From: CAIWHR01 sp963717695
GTDB taxonomy: Bacteria; Pseudomonadota; Gammaproteobacteria; Burkholderiales; Casimicrobiaceae
DNA length: 64,000 nt
Assembly (NCBI GenBank): GCA_963717695.1
Contig: CAVQWR010000003.1
Location: forward strand, 496,001 to 560,000
Direction of reading: 5' to 3'
Shown in pieces: positions 30,354-39,293 of this stretch. Position 1 is the stretch's first letter. Each line of letters begins with the position of its first letter. The notes beneath the pieces were generated by a model. It saw only the letters and a list, made by a program, of their open reading frames with translations. It made no database searches and had not been told where the DNA came from. The position numbers were made by a program, and so were the translations under genes.

Positions 30354-31037
30354 ATGGAGAATGCGAACCAGGGCGGACTCGCCATCCTCGGCGGAACCTT
30401 CGACCCGATCCACTACGGTCATCTCGAGCTCGCACGCGAAGTCAGGGATGCGCTTCCGTTTGCCGAGCTGCGGCTCGTTCCGGCCGGCACGCCGCCGCAC
30501 CGTCCGGCGCCGTTCGCATCGGGGGCGCACCGCCTCGCGATGGCGCGACTCGGCGTCGAGGCATATCCCGGGCTTGGCGTCGACGACCGCGAGATAGGAC
30601 GTGCCGGCTTGAGCTACACCGTGCTCACGCTGGAGGAACTGCGCGCGGAAGCGCCCGTTCGCCCGCTGGCGCTCATCGTCGGCGCCGACGCGCTGTCCGG
30701 CCTGCCGCAATGGCACCGCTGGCGCGAAATCTTCGGGCTCGCCCACATCGTCGTCGTGGCGCGACCCGGATTCGAATCCGCTCACGCAGTGTCACCGGAG
30801 CTCGCGCACGACTGGCAGCGGCGCTTCACCGCCGACCCCAGCGAGCTCGCGCGCCGCCCGGCCGGTGCGATCGTCGTGCAGCCGATCACCGCGCACCCGA
30901 TATCGGCGTCGGCGATCCGTGCGCTGCTGGCGCGGGGGCGCGACGGCGCGGTTGCGGCGGCAGGTTTGCTTCCGCCCGCGGTTTTGGCCTATATTGAACG
31001 CAACCAACTCTACCGATTACGCCCGGATGCGACTTAA
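30354..31037 (+). CDS. nadD: Nicotinate-nucleotide adenylyltransferase
   Basis: 227 residues. Joins nicotinate mononucleotide to AMP from ATP in NAD synthesis. GGTFDPIHYGHLELAREVRD is the nucleotidylyltransferase HxGH motif (here HYGH), and ITAHPISASAIRALLARG is the ISxxxxR motif. First gene of the nadD-rsfS-rlmH-maf-rng run; its 3' end overlaps rsfS by 11 bases. The 108 bp before it hold nothing obvious. Confidence 0.95.
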   Translation: MENANQGGLAILGGTFDPIHYGHLELAREVRDALPFAELRLVPAGTPPHRPAPFASGAHRLAMARLGVEAYPGLGVDDREIGRAGLSYTVLTLEELRAEAPVRPLALIVGADALSGLPQWHRWREIFGLAHIVVVARPGFESAHAVSPELAHDWQRRFTADPSELARRPAGAIVVQPITAHPISASAIRALLARGRDGAVAAAGLLPPAVLAYIERNQLYRLRPDAT

Positions 31038-31395
31038 CAAGCTGCAAAAGACCGCCGTCACCGCACTCGAAGACATCAAAGCGCGCGACATCGCCGTTCT
31101 CGACGTCCGCAAGCTCACCAGCCTTTGCGACACCCTCGTGATCGCCAGTGCCGAGTCCAATCGGCAGGTGAAGGCGCTCGCGAGCCACGTCCGCGACAAG
31201 CTGAAGGAATCCGGCGCGACCATCGTCGGCGTCGAGGGCGAGGACACGGGCGAATGGGTATTGGTCGACGCCGGCGACATCGTCATCCACATCATGCAGC
31301 CGGCGGTGCGCGCCTACTACAACCTCGAAGAGCTGTGGGCGCCGCCGAAGACCCGGCTCGCCCGGGCGCGCCCCGCGCAGCGCGCGGCGGCGTAG
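31027..31395 (+). CDS. rsfS: Ribosome silencing factor
   Basis: 122 residues. Binds uL14 on the large subunit and blocks subunit joining under nutrient limitation. ATG at 31027 gives MRLNKLQKTAVTALEDIKAR, then LCDTLVIASAESNRQVKALA, GEDTGEWVLVDAGDIVIHIM and RAYYNLEELW, the RsfS/Iojap core. A short Arg/Ala-rich tail follows the conserved end. The overlap with nadD indicates coupling. Confidence 0.96.
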   Translation: MRLNKLQKTAVTALEDIKARDIAVLDVRKLTSLCDTLVIASAESNRQVKALASHVRDKLKESGATIVGVEGEDTGEWVLVDAGDIVIHIMQPAVRAYYNLEELWAPPKTRLARARPAQRAAA

Positions 31396-31428
31396 CCGCC
31401 CGCGGGGCCGCGATCGCCGCCGCCCGCG

Positions 31429-31896
31429 ATGAAGCTTCGCATCGTCGCGTTGGGCCACAGGATGCCGGCGTGGGTCGATGCGGGATTCGACGACTACGCG
31501 CGGCGGATGCCGCGCGATCTCAGCGTCGAGCTCATCGCGCTGAAGCCCGAGACGCGCAACCAGGGCAAGCCCGTGGCCGCGCTGCTCGCCACCGAAGCGC
31601 AGCGCATCGGCGCGGCCTGCAAGGACGCCCGCGTGGTCGCGCTCGACGAGCATGGCAAGTCGTGGACGACCCGCGAGCTCGCCACCCGGCTCGAAGCCTG
31701 GCGCACCGACGCCCGCGACGTCGCCTTCGTCATCGGCAGCGCCGACGGGCTCGACGCGTCCGTCAAGCACGGCGCCGCCCACACCGTCGCGCTGTCGGCG
31801 CTGACGCTGCCGCACGGCCTCGTGCGCGTGCTGCTGGCGGAACAGCTCTATCGCGCGGCGAGCATTCTGTCGGGCCACCCGTATCATCGCGACTGA
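31429..31896 (+). CDS. rlmH: 23S rRNA pseudouridine-1915 N3-methyltransferase
   Basis: 155 residues, intact SPOUT methyltransferase. Motifs: MKLRIVALGHRMPAWVDAGF, VVALDEHGKSWTTRELATRL, VAFVIGSADGLDASVKHGA (the knot SAM loop) and TLPHGLVRVLLAEQLYRAAS with the C-terminal HPYHRD. 33 bp after rsfS, the normal order. Confidence 0.96.
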   Translation: MKLRIVALGHRMPAWVDAGFDDYARRMPRDLSVELIALKPETRNQGKPVAALLATEAQRIGAACKDARVVALDEHGKSWTTRELATRLEAWRTDARDVAFVIGSADGLDASVKHGAAHTVALSALTLPHGLVRVLLAEQLYRAASILSGHPYHRD

Positions 31897-31922
31897 ACGC
31901 CCCCGATCCAAGGACCGTCCCC

Positions 31923-32537
31923 ATGAGCGCACCTTCGATCTACCTCGCCTCGAAAAGCTCCCGCCGCGAGGCGCTGCTCCGCCAGCTCGGCATCGATTTC
32001 AAGCCGCTCCTGCTGCGCGAGGCGGCGGGGCGTGAGCGCGACGTCGTCGAGGAGGTGCGAGACGGCGAGCCGCCGCTCCATTACGTCGAGCGCATCGCGC
32101 GTACCAAGACGCTGGTCGGCGCGCAGCAGATGCAGCGGCGCAAGCTCGATCCGCGACCCGTGCTCGGCGCCGACACCGAGGTGGTGCTGGACGGCGTCGT
32201 GTTCGGCAAGCCGCGCGACGCCGCGGACGCCGCGCGCATGCTGATGGCGCTCTCGGGCCGCACGCACGAAGTGCTGACGGCCGTCGCCGTCTGCTGGAAC
32301 GACGAGATCAGCGCCGAGATCTCCGCGTCGTCGGTGACGTTCTGCGACATCCAGCGCGCCGACATCGACCGCTACGTCGCCACCGGCGAGCCGTTCGACA
32401 AGGCCGGCGGCTATGCGGTGCAGGGCCGCGGCGCGGCGTTCGTGCGCCGCATCGATGGCAGCTACTCGGGGGTCATGGGATTGCCGCTCTACGAGACGGC
32501 GGCCCTTCTCGCCCGGATCGGCTTCCCCGTGCTATAA
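31923..32537 (+). CDS. maf: Maf-family nucleoside triphosphate pyrophosphatase
   Basis: 204 residues. House-cleaning pyrophosphatase for dTTP/UTP and modified nucleotides (YhdE-like). ATG at 31923; IYLASKSSRREALLRQLGID is the N-terminal Maf motif, PVLGADTEVVLDGVVFGKPR holds the catalytic Asp, and YAVQGRGAAFVRRIDGSYSG the C-terminal motif. 26 bp after rlmH and 102 bp before rng. Confidence 0.94.
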   Translation: MSAPSIYLASKSSRREALLRQLGIDFKPLLLREAAGRERDVVEEVRDGEPPLHYVERIARTKTLVGAQQMQRRKLDPRPVLGADTEVVLDGVVFGKPRDAADAARMLMALSGRTHEVLTAVAVCWNDEISAEISASSVTFCDIQRADIDRYVATGEPFDKAGGYAVQGRGAAFVRRIDGSYSGVMGLPLYETAALLARIGFPVL

Positions 32538-32639
32538 AGTCGGCAACCCATATCGCTGCGCGCGCGTTCGCGCGGGCCCACGCCCGGAGAATCGCGCCGG
32601 TGCAAAAAGGATTCTCACCTTGGACCTTTCCGCCCGCGA

Positions 32640-34103
32640 ATGTCACATGAAATCCTTATCAACGTAACGCCTCAGGAAACCCGCGTCGCGATGCTCGGCG
32701 AGGGCGTCGTGCAGGAATTGCACATCGAACGCGCAAGCGCGCGCGGGCTCGTCGGGAACATCTACCTGGGCCGGGTCGCCCGCGTCCTGCCGGGCATGCA
32801 GAGCGCGTTCGTCGAGATCGGGCTCGAACGCGCGGCGTTCCTCCACGTCGCCGACATCTGGGAGCACCGCCAGAATGGCCACGGCGGAAGCGACATCCGA
32901 CCCATCGAGAAGATCCTGCACGAGGGCCAGTCGCTGCTCGTGCAGGTGATCAAGGATCCGATCGGCACCAAGGGCGCGCGGCTCTCGACGCAAGTGAGCC
33001 TCGCCGGGCGCCTGCTCGTGTACCTGCCGCAGGATTCGCACATCGGCATCTCGCAGCGCATCGAGGACGAGGCCGAGCGCGAGAGCCTGCGCGAAAAGCT
33101 GCAGCTGCTGCTGCCCGACGGCCTCATCGGCGGCTTCATCATCCGGACCATGGCGGAGACCGCCACCGGACGCGAGATGGAGAACGACATCGGGTACCTC
33201 ACGAAGCTGTGGGGCGATCTCAACTCGCGTGCCGGGGTCGTCCCGGCGCCCGCGCTGCTCTACCAGGACCTCAATCTTGCGCAGCGCGTGCTGCGCGACA
33301 TGGCGACCGAGGAGACGCTGCGCGTCGTCGTCGACTCGCGCGAGACGTTCGTGCGGATGCGCGAATGGGCGGCCGAATACACGCCCGCGCTGACCGAGCG
33401 CATCCAGCACCACTCGGGCGAGCGGCCGCTGTTCGATCTCTACAGCGTCGAGGACGAGATCGAGAAGGCGCTGGCGCGCCGCGTCGATCTCAAGTCGGGC
33501 GGCTACCTGATCGTCGACCAGACCGAGGCGATGACGACGATCGACGTCAACACCGGCGGCTTCGTCGGCGGGCGCAGCTTCGACGACACGATCTTCAAGA
33601 CGAACCTCGAGGCGGCGCAGGTCATCGCGCGGCAGCTGCGGCTGCGCAACCTCGGCGGCATCATCATCATCGACTTCATCGACATGGAGAATCTCGACCA
33701 CCGCAGCGCGGTGCTGGCCGAGCTCAATCGTGCGCTCGCGCCCGATCGCACGCGGCTGTCCGTCAACGGCTTCACCCAGCTCGGCCTGGTCGAGATGACG
33801 CGCAAGCGCACTCGGGAGTCGCTGGCCCACGTGCTCTGCGAGCCCTGCCCCATGTGCCGCGGTCGCGGCGAGTTGAAGACCGCGCAGACGATCTGCTACG
33901 AGATCCTGCGCGAGATCGTGCGCGAGTCGAAGCAGTTCAACGCGCGCGAATTCCGGATCCTCGCCGCGCAGCCGGTGATCGACCTCTTTCTCGACGAGGA
34001 GTCGCAGTCGCTGGCCCAGCTCGGCGACTTCATCGGCAAGCCGATCTCGCTCCAGGTGGAGTCGATCTACACGCAGGAGCAGTACGACATCGTGCTGATC
34101 TGA
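32640..34103 (+). CDS. rng: Ribonuclease G
   Basis: 487 residues, intact endoribonuclease maturing 16S rRNA 5' ends and degrading mRNA. S1 domain near 35-125 (VGNIYLGRVARVLPGMQSAF). The catalytic DNase I-like core has EAMTTIDVNTGGFVGGRSFD and GIIIIDFIDM (Mg-binding Asp). The Zn-link is CEPCPMCRGRG. Lacks the long RNase E C-terminal scaffold, hence RNase G. Last gene of the nadD-rsfS-rlmH-maf-rng cluster. Confidence 0.96.
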   Translation: MSHEILINVTPQETRVAMLGEGVVQELHIERASARGLVGNIYLGRVARVLPGMQSAFVEIGLERAAFLHVADIWEHRQNGHGGSDIRPIEKILHEGQSLLVQVIKDPIGTKGARLSTQVSLAGRLLVYLPQDSHIGISQRIEDEAERESLREKLQLLLPDGLIGGFIIRTMAETATGREMENDIGYLTKLWGDLNSRAGVVPAPALLYQDLNLAQRVLRDMATEETLRVVVDSRETFVRMREWAAEYTPALTERIQHHSGERPLFDLYSVEDEIEKALARRVDLKSGGYLIVDQTEAMTTIDVNTGGFVGGRSFDDTIFKTNLEAAQVIARQLRLRNLGGIIIIDFIDMENLDHRSAVLAELNRALAPDRTRLSVNGFTQLGLVEMTRKRTRESLAHVLCEPCPMCRGRGELKTAQTICYEILREIVRESKQFNAREFRILAAQPVIDLFLDEESQSLAQLGDFIGKPISLQVESIYTQEQYDIVLI

Positions 34104-34124
34104 TCGGGTGGGGACGACGCCGAC

Positions 34125-35129
34125 GTGAAGCTCCTCGCGCGCATCGGCGATTTCTTCGCGCGGCTGTTCGGCCGCCGGCCCCCGGAGCCGGGACGCTTCA
34201 TTCCGGGCGCAAAGTCTGCCTTCTCGGGATTCCTGCGCACGCTGCCGTGGATCTGGCCGCGCCGCGAATACCTCGTCTATGTCCCGCGAGGCTGGTCGCG
34301 ATGGAAGCGCGCGCCGCTGCTGGTGTTCTGCCACGGCTGCCGGCAGACGCCGGAGGAGTTCGCCGAGGGGACGCGCATCGCCGCGCTCGCCGACGCGTCC
34401 GGCTGTCTCGTGCTGCTGCCTCGCCAGAAGGATTCGGCCAACGCGTGGCGCTGCTGGAACTGGTTCGACGCGGCCACCGCGGGAGGGGCCGGCGAATCGG
34501 CGATCGTCGCCGCGATGATACGCAAGGTGCGCCGCCGGTATCGCGCGGACCGCCATCGCGTCCTCGTCGTCGGCATGTCGGCGGGCGGAGCGCTCGCGGC
34601 GGCACTCGGCGTGCGCCACCCGAAGCTCGTCCATGCAGTCGCCGTGCATTCGGGTCTCGCCTGCGGCGCCGCGACGTCGGCCTTCACCGCCATCAGCGTA
34701 ATGCAGCGCGGGCCGGACAACGACGTGGAGGCGATCGCCGCCAAGGCGGCGACCGATGCCAGATCCCATCTGCCGGTGCCGCTCCTCGCGATCCACGGCG
34801 GCGGCGACACCGTGGTGGGCGCGGTCAACGCGGCGATGCTGGTGCGCCAGTACCTGCGCCTCAACGGCCATCCGGCCGTCGATGCGGTGGGAGTTGCGCC
34901 ACGAGCGCTCCCGCCAGCCGACCTCGAGCGCACCGACGCGGCGCCCGGAGAGCGCTCGTGCACGACGCGCGAGTGGCGCGTCGGCGACCGCCTCGTCGCG
35001 CGCCTTGTGTGGATCGACGGTCTCGGACACGCATGGAGCGGCGGCGACGACGCGCTGCCGTTCAACGACGCGCTCGGACCGGACGCCACCGCGCTCGTTC
35101 GAGATTTCCTGCGCGACGCCTTGCCGTAA
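34125..35129 (+). CDS. PHB depolymerase-like alpha/beta hydrolase (esterase)
   Basis: 334 residues, GTG start. Typical of the LpqC / poly-hydroxybutyrate depolymerase-like esterase family. The oxyanion region is APLLVFCHGCRQTPEEFAEG, the nucleophile Ser is in VLVVGMSAGGALA, Asp in LLAIHGGGDTVVG, and His in IDGLGHAWSGGDD. There is no clear signal peptide; the N-terminus is basic (ARIGDFFARLFGRRPPEPGR). Substrate unknown. Begins 21 bp after rng. Confidence 0.85.
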   Translation: MKLLARIGDFFARLFGRRPPEPGRFIPGAKSAFSGFLRTLPWIWPRREYLVYVPRGWSRWKRAPLLVFCHGCRQTPEEFAEGTRIAALADASGCLVLLPRQKDSANAWRCWNWFDAATAGGAGESAIVAAMIRKVRRRYRADRHRVLVVGMSAGGALAAALGVRHPKLVHAVAVHSGLACGAATSAFTAISVMQRGPDNDVEAIAAKAATDARSHLPVPLLAIHGGGDTVVGAVNAAMLVRQYLRLNGHPAVDAVGVAPRALPPADLERTDAAPGERSCTTREWRVGDRLVARLVWIDGLGHAWSGGDDALPFNDALGPDATALVRDFLRDALP

Positions 35130-35163
35130 CATTGCACTCCCGACGCCCCGCCCGGAGCCGCTC

Positions 35164-35550
35164 ATGCCCGCGACCGCAATGAACCATTTCACGATCCTGA
35201 CCGACAACGTCCCGGCGACGGTCGAGTTCTACGGCGACCTCCTGGGGCTCGAGGCGGGCCCGCGGCCGCCGTTCACGTTCCCGGGTGCGTGGCTCTACGC
35301 AGGCGGCCAGCCGATCCTGCATGTCGTCGGCGGCAAGCCACGCAGCGAGCTGCGCGCCGGCGTCATCGATCACATGGCGTTTTCCGCGCGCGGCCTCGCA
35401 GAAACGCTGCAGAAGCTCGAGCGGCGCGGCATCGCGCACGACTGCCGGCGTCTCGCCGGCGCGGCGACGTGGCAGCTCTTCTTTCACGACCCGAACGGCG
35501 CCCGTGTCGAGCTCGATTTCGCAGGCGACGAGCCGGGTCCGCGCGGATGA
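35164..35550 (+). CDS. VOC-superfamily (glyoxalase-like) protein
   Basis: 128 residues. MNHFTILTDNVPATVEFYGD and HDPNGARVELDFAGDEPG give the paired beta-alpha-beta-beta-beta VOC fold with metal ligands of the His/Glu type (MNHF, HMAFSA, VELDF). Could be a dioxygenase-like or lyase-like enzyme; the sequence does not say which. Its stop overlaps the next start (ATGA at 35547), so it is coupled with a second VOC-type gene. Confidence 0.85.
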   Translation: MPATAMNHFTILTDNVPATVEFYGDLLGLEAGPRPPFTFPGAWLYAGGQPILHVVGGKPRSELRAGVIDHMAFSARGLAETLQKLERRGIAHDCRRLAGAATWQLFFHDPNGARVELDFAGDEPGPRG

Positions 35551-36188
35551 GGCTGCCCGCCGTCGAGCCGGATCATCTCGTCGTCGCCGCACTGACGCTC
35601 GAGCAGGGGTGCGACTGGGTCGAGGCGAAGCTCGGCGTGCGTCCGCAGGCCGGCGGCAAGCACGTCGCAATGGGGACGCACAACGCGCTCGTCGGACTCG
35701 GCAAGCGCTTCTACCTCGAAGTGATCGCGGTCGACCCGGAAGGCGCGGCGCCGCCGCGCCCGCGCTGGTTCGATCTCGACGAGCCGCGCATGAAGGCCGC
35801 GCTTGCGGAAGGCCCGCATCTCGTCCACTGGGTCGCGCGCACAACCAACCTCGATGCGTGGGTCGCGCGCCTTCCCGATCACGGCGCGGCCACGCCGATG
35901 ACGCGCGGCGACATGCAGTGGCGCATCACCATACCTGCGGACGGGCATCTGCCGGGACGCGGACTGGTGCCGACCCTCATCCAGTGGAGCGATGCGCGCC
36001 ATCCGGCGGACGGGCTGCCGGATTCCGGCCTGCGCCTCGCCGCCATTGCGGGCGAGCATCCGACGCCCGAGCTGATCCGGGCGGAGATCGCGACGCTTGG
36101 ATTGTCGGACGTGCTGAAGGTCACGTACGCGAAATCGCCGCGTCTCGCGATGATGCTGCGCAGTCCGCGCGGCACTGCGGTCCTGTAG
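35547..36188 (+). CDS. Glyoxalase-like domain protein
   Basis: 213 residues. PDHLVVAALTLEQGCDWVEA, then GTHNALVGLGKRFYLEVIAV and LIQWSDARHPADGLPDSGLR are typical of the glyoxalase-like (PF13468-type) VOC branch. Coupled by a 4-base overlap to the preceding VOC gene; the pair may act on related substrates. Function unknown. Confidence 0.85.
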   Translation: MRLPAVEPDHLVVAALTLEQGCDWVEAKLGVRPQAGGKHVAMGTHNALVGLGKRFYLEVIAVDPEGAAPPRPRWFDLDEPRMKAALAEGPHLVHWVARTTNLDAWVARLPDHGAATPMTRGDMQWRITIPADGHLPGRGLVPTLIQWSDARHPADGLPDSGLRLAAIAGEHPTPELIRAEIATLGLSDVLKVTYAKSPRLAMMLRSPRGTAVL

Positions 36189-36255
36189 AGCATCGCGGAC
36201 TGGCGCCGCGACTCCAGGGCCCCGGCAATTTCGACGAACTCCCAGGAGATTCGCC

Positions 36256-38058
36256 ATGTCGTTTCTCGAACAGGCCGCCATCTTCCTCGCGACGGCCGTG
36301 CTCGTGGTTCCGCTCTTCCGCCGGCTGCAGCTGGGCGCAGTACTGGGATATCTCGCAGCCGGCGCGCTGATCGGACCATGGGGGCTCGGCGTCGTCCCGC
36401 ACGCGCAGGCCACACTGAGCTTCGCCGAGCTGGGCGTCGTCCTGCTGCTGTTTCTCGTCGGGCTCGAGCTCGAGCCGTCGCGACTGTGGGCGTTGCGCCA
36501 GCCGGTGTTCGGTCTGGGTGGCGTCCAGGTCGCCGTCACCGGCGCGGTTGTCACCGTGCTCGCGCACGTGTTCGGGCTCGCATGGCCCGCGGCAACCATC
36601 GTCGGCTTCGGCCTCGCGATGTCGTCGACGGCGATCGTGCTCGCGTGGCTCGGCGAACGGGGACAGCTGAGCAGCCCCGCGGGACAGCGCGCCTTTGCGA
36701 TCCTGCTGTTCCAGGACCTCGCAGTCATCCCGCTCATAGCGCTGCTTCCGCTGTTCGCGCCCGATCGCACCGGTGTCGCGAGTGGGTGGCTGCTCGCTGT
36801 GAAAGGGGTCGCGGCAATTCTCGTCGTCGTCGTCAGCAGCCGGCTCGCGATCCGGCCCCTGCTGAAGCTCGTCGCGCGTTTCGGCGGCCGCGAGGTGTTC
36901 ACCGCCGCCGCGCTGCTGGTCGTCGCCGGGGCGGCACTGCTGATGGAGGCGATCGGACTGTCGATGTCGCTCGGCGCGTTCTTGGCGGGCGTGCTGCTCG
37001 CCGATTCGGAGTTCCGGCACGAGCTCGAAGCCGACGTCGAGCCGTTCAAGGGGCTCCTGATGGGCCTCTTCTTCATGGCGGTCGGGATGAGCGCGAATCT
37101 CTCGCTCTTCGCGGCGCAGCCGCTCGCGGTGCTGGGCATTGCCGTAGGCCTGATGCTGCTGAAGGTGGCGTTGATGTACGCGACCGCGCGATTCTTTGGC
37201 AGCGGCAACGAGGACGCGCAGCGGATCGCCGTCTGGATCGCGGCCGGTGGCGAGTTCGCCTTCGTGCTGTTCACGGCCGCGCAGAGCGAGGGCATTCTCG
37301 AGGACTCGACCGCCCAGTTCTTCATCCTGGCGGTGACCGTCTCGATGCTGCTCTCGCCGCTGACCTTCGTCGCCCACGAGCGGCTGCTCGCGCGCTGGCA
37401 GGAGCGCAGGAAGCCGCCGGAATTCGACGTCATCGACGGGCCGGGCAATCCGGTGATCATCGCAGGCTACGGGCGCTACGGGCAGATCGTCTCGCGCGTG
37501 CTGCGGATGGCCGGCATCCGGTTCACGGCGATCGAAAAGGATTACCAGCAGGTCGATTTCGTGCGCCGCTTCGGCAACAAGGTGTACTACGGCGACGCGT
37601 CGCGCCTCGAGCTGCTCGAGTCGGCCCGGGCGCGCGAAGCGAAGCTCTTCGTGCTCGCGATCGACGACGTCGAGGCCTCACTCAAGACCGCGGCCGTCGT
37701 GCGCAAGCACTTTCCCAACCTGCCGATCCTCGCCCGCGCCCGCAATCGGGTTCACCTCTACCGGCTGCGCGACCTCGACATCGACGCGATCGAGCGCGAG
37801 ACATTCCAGTCGAGCCTCGTGACGGCACGCCAGGCGCTCGAAGTCTCCGGCATGGACGCCGCGCAGGCCGCGCGCGCCGTCGAGATCTTCCGCAAGCACG
37901 ACGTCGACCTGCTCGACGTCCAGTACGCGGTGCGCCAGGACGAGCAGCAATTCATCCAGACGACGGCGCAGGCCGCGGCGCAGCTGCAGGAGCTCTTCGA
38001 GGCGGACGTCCGGGATCCGGCAGGCGCCGCCACGTCCGATGCCGATGCGGGTCGATGA
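36256..38058 (+). CDS. Kef-type CPA2 monovalent cation:proton antiporter with TrkA-N domain
   Basis: 600 residues. About twelve membrane segments (1-380) with the CPA2 motifs VLLLFLVGLELEPSRLWALR, VGFGLAMSSTAIVLAWL and FQDLAVIPLIALLPLF. A cytoplasmic RCK/TrkA-N domain follows from about 397 (NPVIIAGYGRYGQIVSRVLR, GxGxxG). Resembles KefB/KefC potassium efflux systems. No KefF/KefG ancillary flavoprotein neighbours it, so glutathione gating is not supported. Strong Shine-Dalgarno AGGAG before the ATG. Converges with the next gene with only 3 bp between stops. Confidence 0.92.
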   Translation: MSFLEQAAIFLATAVLVVPLFRRLQLGAVLGYLAAGALIGPWGLGVVPHAQATLSFAELGVVLLLFLVGLELEPSRLWALRQPVFGLGGVQVAVTGAVVTVLAHVFGLAWPAATIVGFGLAMSSTAIVLAWLGERGQLSSPAGQRAFAILLFQDLAVIPLIALLPLFAPDRTGVASGWLLAVKGVAAILVVVVSSRLAIRPLLKLVARFGGREVFTAAALLVVAGAALLMEAIGLSMSLGAFLAGVLLADSEFRHELEADVEPFKGLLMGLFFMAVGMSANLSLFAAQPLAVLGIAVGLMLLKVALMYATARFFGSGNEDAQRIAVWIAAGGEFAFVLFTAAQSEGILEDSTAQFFILAVTVSMLLSPLTFVAHERLLARWQERRKPPEFDVIDGPGNPVIIAGYGRYGQIVSRVLRMAGIRFTAIEKDYQQVDFVRRFGNKVYYGDASRLELLESARAREAKLFVLAIDDVEASLKTAAVVRKHFPNLPILARARNRVHLYRLRDLDIDAIERETFQSSLVTARQALEVSGMDAAQAARAVEIFRKHDVDLLDVQYAVRQDEQQFIQTTAQAAAQLQELFEADVRDPAGAATSDADAGR

Positions 38059-38061
38059 AAC

Positions 38062-39177
38062 CTACGCGAGCGCCCCGCGCGCGCTGACCGGCCACAGGCA
38101 CTCGACCCGGGTGCCGCGCACGCCGACGATCCAGTCGTAGAGATTCGCCGTCGGGTCGCAATGGCCCGGAATGAGCCACACGCGATCACCGAGAAGCGGC
38201 GGCTCGGCGTCGTCCGAGACGGTGAGCACGCCGTGCTCGTCGGACGCCTTCACGTAGTCGAGGCCGCGCGCGCCGTAGACCTGCGGCGGCCCCGAATCGA
38301 ACGCAAATGCCTTGAGGCCGGCGTCGACGATCGCGCGGTTGCGCGCGGGCGTGCTCATCACCGTCGCCAGCACATAGAGACTCTGCTCGAAGTGATGCTC
38401 GTCGGGTGCCAGTGCATTGCGATGGTAGTCGGCGTCCATGAAGACGTACGAACCGGGCTGGATCTCGGTGTAGACCCCGCTGTCGCGCTCGTGCTGCCAC
38501 GTGCCCGTTCCCGCGCCGGTGACGGTGCCGCATGCGATGCCGGCGGATTCGATCAGCGCCTTCGTCTCCTGCGCGAACGCGACGGCGCGTGCGATCGCAG
38601 CCTTGCGCTCGTCGGGTTTGCGCAGGTGCTGCGCGGCGCCGTGGTAGGCGTGAAGGCCGCGAAAGACGAGCCCGGGCGTGCGCGCGATCGCTTGCGCAAT
38701 GGCGAGCGCCGGTGCGCCCGGCAGGACGCCGCAGCGCTGCGCGCCGACGTCGATCTCCACCAGCACGTCGATCGCGACTCCCGCCGCGCGCGCCGCCGCC
38801 CCCAGGTGCAACACGGACGCCGCATCGTCGGCGAGTACGCCGATTTTTGCATCCTGGGCGAGGCGCGCGAGGCGCTGCTGCTTCTTCTCTCCGACGATCT
38901 CGTTGGTGACGAGCACGTCGCGGATGCCCGCGGCGACGAACGCCTCCGCCTCGCCGACCTTCTGGCAGCAGATCCCGACCGCGCCCCGCTCCTCCTGCAG
39001 CAGCGCGATGTCCGGGCACTTGTGCGATTTCGCGTGCGGACGCAGCGCCACACCGGAGCCGCGCGCGGCGTTCGCCATCAGATCGAGATTGCGCTCGAGC
39101 GGATCGAGATCGACGACGAGCGCCGGCGTGTCGATGTCATCGACCGAGTCGCCGACGCGGGCGGGGGGGCTTTGCAT
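38062..39177 (-). CDS. D-threonine aldolase-like PLP enzyme (DSD1/DTA family)
   Basis: 371 residues, fold type III PLP enzyme with an alanine-racemase-like barrel. The PLP lysine is in LRPHAKSHKCPDIALLQ; ICCQKVGEAEAFVAAG follows. The C-terminal metal motif is IPGHCDPTANLYDW; His-x-Asp fits D-threonine aldolase, whereas D-serine dehydratases have His-x-Cys. Substrate assignment is inference from this motif. Start at 39177 (MQSPPARVGDSVDDIDTPAL). Confidence 0.85.
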   Translation of the reverse strand: MQSPPARVGDSVDDIDTPALVVDLDPLERNLDLMANAARGSGVALRPHAKSHKCPDIALLQEERGAVGICCQKVGEAEAFVAAGIRDVLVTNEIVGEKKQQRLARLAQDAKIGVLADDAASVLHLGAAARAAGVAIDVLVEIDVGAQRCGVLPGAPALAIAQAIARTPGLVFRGLHAYHGAAQHLRKPDERKAAIARAVAFAQETKALIESAGIACGTVTGAGTGTWQHERDSGVYTEIQPGSYVFMDADYHRNALAPDEHHFEQSLYVLATVMSTPARNRAIVDAGLKAFAFDSGPPQVYGARGLDYVKASDEHGVLTVSDDAEPPLLGDRVWLIPGHCDPTANLYDWIVGVRGTRVECLWPVSARGALA

Positions 39178-39293
39178 CAGCGGGCGAGCCGAGCCGCCGT
39201 CGCGGCGGCGGCGAAACGAAGGTAGACGACGGGGGTGGCGGCGCGGGTCATGCGGCTCTCGCATCGGGGCAAGGCTGCATTCTCGCATTCCCT

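Noticed and set aside
38056..38064. Overlapping 3' ends of the Kef antiporter and the aldolase-like gene as a sign of rearrangement
   Set aside because: A 3-bp convergent gap is ordinary in compact genomes and both genes are complete.
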